A DNA stretch of 64,000 nucleotides, from positions 900,067-964,066 of the forward strand of contig KN832874.1 of the NCBI GenBank assembly GCA_000827325.1, in the 5' to 3' direction. Each line of letters begins with the position of its first letter. The first letter of the stretch is position 1. The translations under genes were made by a program, and so were the position numbers. The DNA is from Oidiodendron maius Zn (Eukaryota; Ascomycota; Leotiomycetes; Myxotrichaceae). This document shows, one piece after another, positions 55,986-64,000 of this stretch. The notes below the pieces were generated by a model. It saw nothing but the letters and a program-made list of their open reading frames with translations, was not told the DNA's origin and ran no database searches.

Positions 55986-56558
55986 ATCAAGGATCCCTAG
56001 TGGTCAGAGAATGAAAGCAGAAATAATAGTGGCACGAAAAGAGAAGAGATCCGGCTGAAAAGCAGTGGAAATTGGCTTGAGTCGTCGAATTGTGGCCCTG
56101 TATCATCGATACTAAAGGTATGCTATTTGAAAGCATAAATATATTAAACTTAGTTAATTTGCGTACAAAAGCTTTAGCAGAGAAGAAAAGCTAATTTTTG
56201 AGGCGAGATATGACGGCAGTGGCACATGGCGACAGGGTTCGGACGCGGGACCGACGAATTGTAAGATCTTACGGAGGCGGGACGTTTCTTGCGCTAAGCC
56301 ATCTATTAATTTCCTTATTGAGAGTATTAGCAGTGAATAGTGAGCTTCTTAACAGTGAATAGTGAGCCTTTTGCAGTATATTGAGAAGAATAATTAAATA
56401 AGCATGGAAAAATTCCCGTGGTGGCTATGCAGAACGGCAAGAACATATAATGATCGCATCAGCTCCATGTTGCGGAAATATCACTCTTCTCTTAGATATA
56501 TGCGTACAAAACCTCCTCCAACTATATTTGACTCATATATTCATTCAATAGTATTGCA
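55986..56558. other. Intergenic with a short tandem duplication
   Basis: A 22-bp unit, AGCAGTGAATAGTGAGCTTC plus TT, repeats once at 56329-56372 with small changes. No gene. Confidence 0.5.
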
Positions 56559-57466
56559 ATGTCCCAGAACTCCAAAGAATCGGCAGCAGATTCAGCGTGG
56601 GATGTTTCAGACCCGATGGTTGTACGGCAACTGACGCCGGACATTACGACTCTAAGCGTCCCTTTTACAAAGGCAGGAATCCTGAAAACAGGCGGGAGAG
56701 CAACATTAGGTAATTGAACTTCCCGCTCCATAATAATGGAATAATGGCACGTATATGCTGCTAATATATATGCCACGCAGTGAAACTTGCATCTGGATCC
56801 ATTGTTGTCATATCCGCCGTCAAGTTGACCGAACACGTCCGACATGCCGTTGGATCATTCGGTGGGACAGTGAAATACATCCTCGCGCCAAATTTAGAGC
56901 ATTATATACATATTGCGGAATGGAAGAATGCATTCCCCGACGCAGAAGTCATTGGTCCAGATCTTCTGCCTCAGAAGTGCGCGAAGAATCCGTTGTTAAA
57001 GGATGTACAACTCGACATCGTCTATACATCCTCGAATAGAAGTCCTTCAGTATCAGAAGAGTTCGACAGTGAATTTGATGTCGAATACCTCGATTCAATG
57101 GCTTCTCAGGATATTGTCCTCTTTCATAAGCGGTCAAAGACAGTCATTGAAGCGGATCTTTTGTTCAATGTGCCGGCCACAGAGCAGTTCTCGAAGTCTG
57201 GGAAGTCGGCTACTTCTGGAATACTTTTCTACTTCCTCGCGCCCCTATTCTCCGCGAAGGGGTCGGCAACATGGCAGAAATGGTTAGCATGGCACGTTCT
57301 TTCTTCAAAAGACCGCCATGGCTTTACTCATTCACTAGAAAGGATCAATTCCTGGCAGTTTGAGCGCATCATTCCTTGTCATGGCGATGTAATTGAATCT
57401 GAAGCGAGACAAGTCTTCGCAAAGGTTTTTGAAAGGTTCTTAGAAGGTGATAATACGAATGATTGA
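56559..57466 (+). CDS. DUF4336 family protein
   Basis: Two exons (56559-56709, 56781-57466; intron 71 nt) give 278 residues. The order TTLSVPFTKAGILKTGGRATLVKLASGSIVVIS, AVGSFGGTVKYILAPNLEHY and WKNAFPDAEVIGP is that of DUF4336, a family with a metallo-beta-lactamase-like outline; the His in APNLEHYIH and in PCHGDVIE are candidate metal ligands. Its biochemical role is unknown. There is no signal peptide. The start at 56559 is supported by the short N-terminal exon joining in phase. The longer frame at 56404 is not in the same frame and is rejected. Confidence 0.85.
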
Positions 57467-57679
57467 GAAGAGGGGCCAAGGGAATAATGTATTTCATTAG
57501 GACTATCTTGTGTAATTACATTGACTTACTGCAGAATATATTCGTATCGGTACATTTAAGTAGAGAATCTATGTCCGTTATCATCTTCGCTCGCTACCCG
57601 TCCTTGGAAGATGATTTAACTCCTCGAAAAAACGCCACAAGAAATGATATTTTAATAGCCATGAAAACTAATTCACACC

Positions 57680-58255
57680 TTATAACTGGCCTTGTTTCAG
57701 TATTTCTCCCCCAAGACCTAGCTTGTACGACGTGATATCTTGAATGCCGGCCTCCCACTCATGTCTGTGCGCGGAGAATGCCTCGGCCTCTGGTGCCGGA
57801 ATTCGGGGGAAAAGTCCCATTTTCAAACTTAATTTCCCTACGCCTCGTGGCGATGTTGATTTAATTGGACTAAATTACAACTGTTAAAATCTCTCCTAGA
57901 TATGAACGGGCCGTGGTGCGCGTGGATTGGAAATTGGTACGCACGTGCTGCACGTAGAACAAAAGTAGCGATCAACTGGAGTGCCACTCCCAGTATCTTT
58001 GTCAACGTATTTCTTCAAGGTGCCTTGATGATCAATGATTGTAACTTTAGCATCATCTATTATCAGATTACTCGAAGCAAAGCTTCCCGATATCTTGCGA
58101 CAGTTCCCGCAGTGGCAGAGATGACCGCGACGCTTAGTGAAAAGATCAGGGTCGTTAATGGTGACACTAATTGACTTGCACAAACAGGTTCCAGTCATCC
58201 CATTGGCAAAAGAGGACGAAGGATAGGTGTTTGGGTCGCCCGAGGATTGTGACAT
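57680..58255 (-). CDS. GFA/CENP-V-type zinc-binding protein
   Basis: Two exons (58255-57945, 57869-57680; intron 75 nt, donor GTGCGTAC, acceptor TTTAG) give 166 residues. Cysteines follow the glutathione-dependent formaldehyde-activating enzyme pattern: GTCLCKSI, GHLCHCGNCRKISGS and RYFCSTCSTPIKS, the last read across the intron. The second exon encodes KLSLKMGLFPRIPAPEAEAFSA, usual for the family end. The first exon alone runs on to a stop (119 codons) and would give a truncated protein without the last strand. These proteins bind two zinc ions and may handle S-hydroxymethyl-glutathione or other thiol adducts. The substrate is unproven. Confidence 0.85.
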
Positions 58256-58932
58256 GGTGTCCAGAATATCGATGTTTCAGTCTGTTCTTCGGGAGACTTG
58301 GACGTGGGAGTGTAAGGTTTAAGTGCCTTCGATGTTCAAAACTTTCCTTCGCGTTACAGGTGAAAGAGATTGACATCTACAAACCTTCGTCCTTTATATA
58401 TTAATGATTCTGAGCAATTCGAGCCATCCGAGAATGACAAAGCTTGCCTACAAAGAAGGACGGCCCTAACTAATTGGAGCATCAGGAGAAAGTCACGGGA
58501 AGCTATCACCGTATGATAATGAGCTGATTACTCAACATCCGGCGTCCTGTCTGATTGGCGGCATTAGCAAGAGAGTGAAAGTAGGCGCGGCCGCCCTCCG
58601 TCATCGAGTCCCCGCCGTTGCCACACAGCCTCAAGCTATTTATCCTGGCAACCTGAATCTATGCAATAGATTCGCATTGGCAGAACTATGCTGCGTGATG
58701 ATAAATCGCCCTCGTAGTCGGCCGCATTTCGCGATGTCATTAGTCAGGTAGAGCGCGTCAATGTGGGGACCGAGGCAGCATCCGAGTCTTCATGCGGCCG
58801 CATTCCCGCACCCCGTGCCACGTATGGCGCAGGAGGCAGTATGGCAATAGTGATATAAATACGGTTGCAGAGAATGCTCATTCAGGAACCCCGTGTGATA
58901 TTCGCAAGTTTCCCGTACAATTTTCACACAAA
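58256..58932. promoter_or_regulatory. Divergent promoter of GFA-like and SDR genes
   Basis: 677 bp between opposite starts, GC-rich in the middle with several CCG/CGG words but no clear palindrome. The SDR reading frame remains open upstream to an ATG at 58792, so a longer N-terminus cannot be excluded. Confidence 0.4.
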
Positions 58933-60205
58933 ATGATGTCTCCGTCGAAATATGCTCTTCCCGCGGGGTCCTTGGTCTTAGTGAGCGGAGCTAATGGCTA
59001 TATCGCATCTCATATTGTTGATATTTTACTCCAATTGGGATTTAATGTTCGAGGAACAATTAGAACGGCGAAGCCGTGGCTAGATAGCTTTTTTCAAACC
59101 AAGTACGGAAAACCAAGATACGAGAGTGTCGTTGTGCCGGCCATTGAACATGACGGCTCTTTCGATGAAGCAGTCAAAGGGGTTGCAGGTTTCATTCATG
59201 TGGTGCGTATATATAATAATAACTGCCTACCTAGAAAGCATCGCTTCCGGGAATATTCTCTAACAAGCCAATCGCAGGCGTCTGATATGAGCATGGATCC
59301 CGATCCAGATGTAGTGATTCCTCGAACAGTCAAAGGAACCATAAACGCTCTTGAGGCATCATTAAAACAGAGCCAAGTTAAGCGATTTGTGTTAACGTCG
59401 TCCTCCACGGCTGCCTATGTCGGACAACCAAACGTAGAGGGAGTTATTATAGACGAGAGTGAGAGAAAATCCTATATAAGCCGACACATTTGATGAAATA
59501 CTGACTATGATGTTCTCTCAAGAAAGCTGGAACCTTACTAGTCTCAACATAGCGATGAATAAAGATACGCCCATTCAAATGAAAGGTCCCCACACGTACT
59601 CGGCCTCCAAGACTCAACAAGAAAGAACAGCATGGAAGTGGGTAGAAGATAATAAACCACACTTTGTTTTCAATGCAGTTCTCCCCAATGTCAATGTGAG
59701 ACAACATATCTCAATATGGGAATAATCGATAGCTAACACTGAGCAGATAGGACCAATTTTGACACCCGAAATTCCGGGTTCTGTAATGGGTCTTGTGAAG
59801 AACATTCTAAATGGTGATGTGACTGCCATGAATATGATCCGTCCCCGTGAGTATTGCTATCATCTCCTCTTATTCAACTCTTGGAGAAGGGTGCTAATTA
59901 CGAGGGTTTCAGAATATTTTATTGATGTCAGAGATACGGCTCGCCTGCATGTCGCCGCCCTCCTTGATCTTGACCTCCAATCCACCAGGATCTTTGCGTA
60001 CGCACACGCCCTCAACTGGACAGACATCATTAGCGTTATGCGCAAGCTGAAGCCAGACAATGACAAAATTCCCCAGCCACCTGAGAATGAAGGTCGCGAT
60101 TTAACGGAGGTGATGCCGAGGAAAAGGTCAGAGGAAATATTGACAGCGTTCTTTGATCGTCCAGGATGGACTCCCTTGGAGGAAACTTTATCTGAAGCTC
60201 TCTAG
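58933..60205 (+). CDS. NAD(P)-dependent extended SDR reductase (aldehyde/ketone reductase, Gre2-like)
   Basis: Five exons (58933-59202, 59278-59458, 59523-59695, 59747-59846, 59913-60205; introns 75, 64, 51 and 66 nt) give 338 residues. The nucleotide-binding loop is VSGANGYIASHIV, the active site VLTSSSTAAY with YSASK as the Tyr-Lys pair, and VDVRDTARLHVAAL-type sequence (YFIDVRDTARLHVAALL) marks the epimerase-like family. Reduces aldehydes or ketones of small metabolites. ATG 58933 is followed by MSPSKYALPAGS, matching relatives' starts. Divergent from the GFA-like gene. Confidence 0.9.
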
Positions 60206-60438
60206 ACTACCATGGTGTTATCTGCCTTGTGAGAACTCTACGTCATATAGTCGTACTTTATAGCAAACGATCTTCCTTGTTGTAGAGTCTAGCTAACCCA
60301 GAGCAGTTTGCCCTGAAATAGACACAAACTCTATTTCGTATTATCAACTCATGATCAGGGAGCTATACAGGCGGATGCGTTCTGATAACTACGTAACACT
60401 CTTAACACCTCAACAAACAACTATATAATACACGTCCA
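60206..60438. other. Convergent 3' intergenic
   Basis: 233 bp, nothing recognisable. Confidence 0.5.
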
Positions 60439-61064
60439 TCACACAGTCACCGCAGTCAGCCCCAAATTATGGAACAAAGTGATCAAATCCTGCGCAATGT
60501 GTGCCTCATCAATCAGACCCGTACACTCGTCCAATACCAAAAAGTCCGTTCCATTATACGTAAGAGGATCGCCCTGTTTCAACGTCCTACGCGACTCATA
60601 ATTAGCACACCGTCCTCCGCACTATCAATTCCACAAACTTACGTTGGAGCGAGAGTAAAGTTCGCACCCATGATTGCATCGAGCATCCATCTCACTGCAA
60701 TCTTATTCTCGCCCGCAACCCACTTGTACGGGACAAATGTATATTTATCCCATCCATTCCGCGCCCTTTGGGCGAAAGCTTCGAAATCGGCGGAAGTCGT
60801 GGCACTGAGAGGCACACTGCCGACTCCCGTAGGGGATGGAAATCGATCTGCGTGGACCGAGATATTGGGAGAGAATGTCGAGTTTATGAGAGAGAGGTCA
60901 CCATTCCATATGTTTAAGTAGTTACTTAAGACATGCTCGTAGTGAGACTGTGTAGAATATGGTGAGGTGTCGCGGCAGGATGTTGCAGTAATGGCAGGCA
61001 TGCAAGAGAGAGCCAGGATCAAGGCAAAGAGTCCTGGGAACGACATGTTATTTATTCGTGGCAT
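60439..61064 (-). CDS. Secreted SnoaL-like (NTF2-fold) protein
   Basis: Two exons (61064-60643, 60586-60439; intron 56 nt) give 189 residues. The N-terminus from either Met (61064 or the in-frame 61046) carries a signal peptide ending near ALSCMPAITATS. The body (SHYEHVLSNYLNIWNGD, WDKYTFVPYKWVAGENKIAVRW and, after the intron, GTDFLVLDECTGLIDEAHIAQD) follows the SnoaL/NTF2 fold pattern of a cone-shaped pocket protein. Several N-glycosylation sites are present. Function of secreted fungal members is unknown. Convergent with the SDR gene. Confidence 0.8.
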
Positions 61065-61432
61065 TTTTCTTGCTATTAGATAGAAGACTTCTAATCAAAT
61101 GCCGCAATATATATATAATGGAAGGACATTGCGCTCTCCCTGGTATATTCGGCTTATATTGTGCTTTTACCAATCATCATTCGTAGAGCTATACTGTGCC
61201 GCACATCCAACGCAAATTGACAGGTCCTAGGGGGCTAGCCTAATGGGTATGCATTACGCGCCAGATCCCTACCGATCACAACCCATAAGAGCGACCATTT
61301 TATGTTCCTTTCCATAGTTGAATTTGGGACAAAAAAGATCGCCCAGAAACTGAATTTGAGTCCATCTCTAGTAGATCGTGTTTCACCAACTCTCGTTGTG
61401 CGAATAATAGGGCATAATCAAAATCTATTTCT
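61065..61432. other. Promoter of SnoaL-like gene
   Basis: 368 bp between two minus-strand genes. AT-rich near 61110. No gene. Confidence 0.5.
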
Positions 61433-63020
61433 TCAGAGTGCGAAGCCTTTTATATTAGATAATTTCTTCTGCTCTATTGTATCAAGCTCCAGGCTCTTAA
61501 GAAATTTCCCAATCGCTGCCCCTCCTTGCGTCCTGCAGCAACTCTCTAACAATCTTTGCTCCACTGCTCTCTCTTCTGGCTCAAAAAGATCAAGATTCCT
61601 CATGACTAGGCCCATTGGAAAAGTTGCGAGGTGCGCCCGAAAAGTACCCACCGCAGGATGAAAGAAGATAGGGATTGTCCTGATAATATTTCGGCAGTAA
61701 GCCTTAATATCGCCACGTTCCGGGAGCCGTGCCTCCGTTCCCATAACCGATCGCATAATGCTGTATAGGATGATGCAAACTGACCAGTACAATGTCATAA
61801 TATGAGCTGATCCAAGATCCGTAGTGTCAATCAAAGTTGGGCTTTCTGTGTCTGGTGTCCTCAATATCTGCTTCGGAGCATGATTTTCTAACCATTCTCT
61901 AAGTTGCTTGTCGAAATGCCAGCAATCATTGATTAGCATCTTGGTGCAACAGTCTCTCTGAGTGGGACTATCACATGACTGGAGAATGTCAGACTCCTCC
62001 ATTAATCTAGGCATCTCAACAAGCACGTCGAGTAGTAGGTCTTTTGGTGTTTTCTTATGATAGCTCCAAGGGATCGTTTTCCATTCTTGATTGCTTAAGA
62101 TTGATTTCTTTCTAGCTCTTATTGCTGAAAGTGTCTATGATGGCATATAATTAGTTGTTGCAAACTCTCTAGATTCCCAGTCAAGAGAAACTGACTAAAT
62201 GAAGCCTTCCATCAACAAATAGGCGATGGGCATGACCATATATGTATTGATCTGCTCCCCGGGCAGCAAGAATTGATATTTCTCCCGAGTTATGAACAAT
62301 CCAGCTTTTGGCCTGCGTCACTTTATTTCTATCATCAGCTCCAAACATGGCCTACAGACGAGAGATAAGAAAGTTAGATCGCCGCTAATAAGATATGGTT
62401 CTGAAACTCACCTCATACAGGCTGAATAATTTTGATGCAGTTAAAATTGCATCGCTCCTTGCCTTAGACGGAATCCTCAAGGCGACAGCCATATCCTGCA
62501 GGGCACTAGAGTAAAGCCGCAGCCCTCTCTCTTTCAGCTCTATATTGCCCTCGTCCCTTCCACAGCTTGACACAGACATAGCCAGAACAGTCTTCCTTAA
62601 GACACCATCTGTTGGGTATAACGCCTGGATAGTGTTGCTCCAGCCTTCTAGAGCATCCTGTGTTGCGTCTGAAGGCAGGGCTCGTCCATTGGGCAAGTAT
62701 GCGGACCAGAATTGTCCGAGGTATCTCTCCTCATCTGCTGACCGAACCAACGCTTCAGACAGGGCCCCAGTGGCTACCTTGCAGGAAAGCGACGGTTTCG
62801 TTGAGTTCACAAATACTAGCTCACGTGCGTACCCTCCACATGGAAGACCCACCTTCTCGCATTGACCACAGCCGGGTAGTCTTCTATCGCACTATATGGA
62901 TATCAGAATCTCCTACACCCATTCGAGGACACAAGAGCCGCGAGCGGGTTTGAGACTTACCCCTTTCCTTCGCTTTCGGCATGTGCTGCACGCCTTGGAT
63001 CGGCCGGGAACGCCAACCAT
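61433..63020 (-). CDS. Zn2Cys6 transcription factor
   Basis: Five exon segments reduce to four introns' worth of signals at most; the model that fits is four exons: 63020-62961, 62891-62412, 62351-62196 and 62134-61433 (introns 69, 60 and 61 nt), 465 residues. The zinc cluster is split by intron 1: Cys 11, 14 (SKACSTCRKRRKG) and Cys 21, 28, 31, 38 (CDRRLPGCGQCEKVGLPC). The rest is helical with KLFSLYEAMFGADDR, GADQYIYGHAHRLFVDGR and LMEESDILQSCDSPTQ, as in the fungal_trans_2 group. The protein is short for such regulators but complete. The tiny first exon is easily missed. Divergent from the NmrA-like gene at the right edge. Confidence 0.85.
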
Positions 63021-63888
63021 CCTGCAACCTCCGGCGCGAAATGATCCTTCTCAGAGATATAACTACAGAAATTGGGGGATTTAATATTTATAACATAAAT
63101 TATGCACGAGCTAGGCTGTCGAGCTTGGAGCCAAGGAACCACTTTCGCCTGCTTCGCAGAGACAATCTTCTGTAATTCGCCCCAGGCCGCGTATATGGTA
63201 AGACTCATATAACGAGGTACCGAACAGAGTCTGTATCCATAGTAGAATTCTCCTTGCTAAGACGATAAATGCGACAACAAGCTGATGTGAGAGTCATGGA
63301 AGCCGAGCAAAAGGAGGTTGCCGACAGAGATTCGGTTCTTACAGATGGCGGCACAGGATGCGCCAAGCACTGGACTAACCCGAAAGCAGGAACATTTCGC
63401 GCCAGTGGGATCCTGATGCTAATTTGAGGTGGCGACAAGGGCAGGCAGGGCTTAGTGCCTGACACGGGCAGAGATGCCTCGATGGCATCACAATGCATGG
63501 CGCTTTCTAGCCCTGAATCTGGCAGGTCATTGGAGTTTCGCATTCGCATCCGAATTGCAACTCATCTAACATGCCGAGCCGCCACCCATCCAGCCAGATG
63601 CCCGTCCCCGACTGATGCTTTGGAGAGTTGTCGACTGGCGCATGGATTTACCTCGCCGTCGGACAGAATAGATCTTGTAATGCGAGAGACTAGGGATGAC
63701 ATCTAGGCCCGTCTAGCAATAATGGTATATCTATTTAACCAGCTGGTGTCTTAGAGTATCCGCACTCTCTCACAGAACAACACCAGCCATCAGAATTAAA
63801 TTGAAGACATACGCTACACTCAGAAATCTATAAATACGCTTCTCCGACTGGAAACTACTCTTTGTTTATATCAAAATTTTTACTCACA
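63021..63888. other. Divergent intergenic region
   Basis: 868 bp between the regulator and NmrA-like starts. Domainless short frames only (for example 63455-63706). Confidence 0.45.
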
Positions 63889-64000
63889 ATGTCCACTGCG
63901 CCCTCATCGTCAAAGCCTTCAATCGCCATCTTCGGTGCCACAGGCGGAACTGGCCTCGCGATCTTAAAGAACTCTTTGGCAGCAGGACACAACGTCAGTG
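63889..64000 (+). CDS. NmrA-like/SDR NAD(P)-binding protein, N-terminus (runs off right edge)
   Basis: ATG 63889 opens MSTAPSSSKPSIAIFGATGG and continues TGLAILKNSLAAGHNV to the window edge. IFGATGGTGLAIL is the dinucleotide-binding loop (GxxGxxG) of NmrA-like atypical SDR proteins. Only about 37 residues are visible, so the function is not assignable. Confidence 0.75.
   Translation, partial: MSTAPSSSKPSIAIFGATGGTGLAILKNSLAAGHNVS

Noticed and set aside
1-64000. CRISPR arrays, rRNA, operons and Shine-Dalgarno sites
   Set aside because: Intron-bearing fungal genes throughout; no spaced direct-repeat array or rRNA sequence seen. tRNA genes cannot be fully excluded by eye, but no convincing B-box with cloverleaf was noticed.

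Overview
The window is nuclear DNA from a filamentous ascomycete (Pezizomycotina). The evidence is short GT-AG introns of about 45-75 nt with CTAAC-type branch sites, many fungal Zn2Cys6 regulators, fungal-type MFS carriers and cell-wall glycosidases, and no operons, rRNA or tRNA that I could see. The species cannot be named from the sequence alone. The gene mix (regulators, transporters, catabolic and oxidative enzymes, decayed genes, small repeats) looks like an accessory or subtelomere-like region, not a housekeeping one. No virus-like or LTR element was recognised.

Layout. 1-6000: start of a GH43 glycosidase gene, a medium-chain quinone-reductase-like gene, a fragment resembling a family-10 glycosyltransferase, and a decayed FAD monooxygenase cut by a cluster of small inverted-repeat elements. 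6016-15652: a catabolic-looking group with a secreted tannase/feruloyl esterase, an AtuA-family (acyclic terpene utilisation-like) protein, a Zn2Cys6 regulator and an anion-type MFS permease. 16142-23916: a second group with a Zn2Cys6 regulator divergent from a 4,5-dihydroxyphthalate decarboxylase-like gene, then an MFS exporter divergent from a cytochrome P450. 25834-27972: an amino-acid permease. 29565-32955: a large protein with a STAND-type N-terminal domain and ankyrin repeats, flanked by direct repeats. 34061-40108: a pyridoxal-reductase-type aldo/keto reductase, a regulator and a secreted flavin oxidoreductase. 41089-41724: an inverted-repeat element with AT-rich core.

42207-55985: three regulators (one without a zinc finger), two sugar-porter MFS genes and a secreted GH39 beta-xylosidase-like enzyme. 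The second sugar porter and GH39 share a promoter carrying two tandem CGG-N7-CCG palindromes, the clearest regulatory signature in the window. 56559-63020: DUF4336 protein, GFA/CENP-V-like protein, extended SDR reductase, secreted SnoaL-like protein and another Zn2Cys6 regulator. The window ends in the first exon of an NmrA-like gene.

Exon models were built by hand from splice motifs, reading-frame continuity and family resemblance. Each multi-exon model has a total length divisible by three, except the sugar porter at 46427-48366, which carries one extra base. Family names are from memory of protein families and no database search was run. Functional grouping of neighbours is inference.
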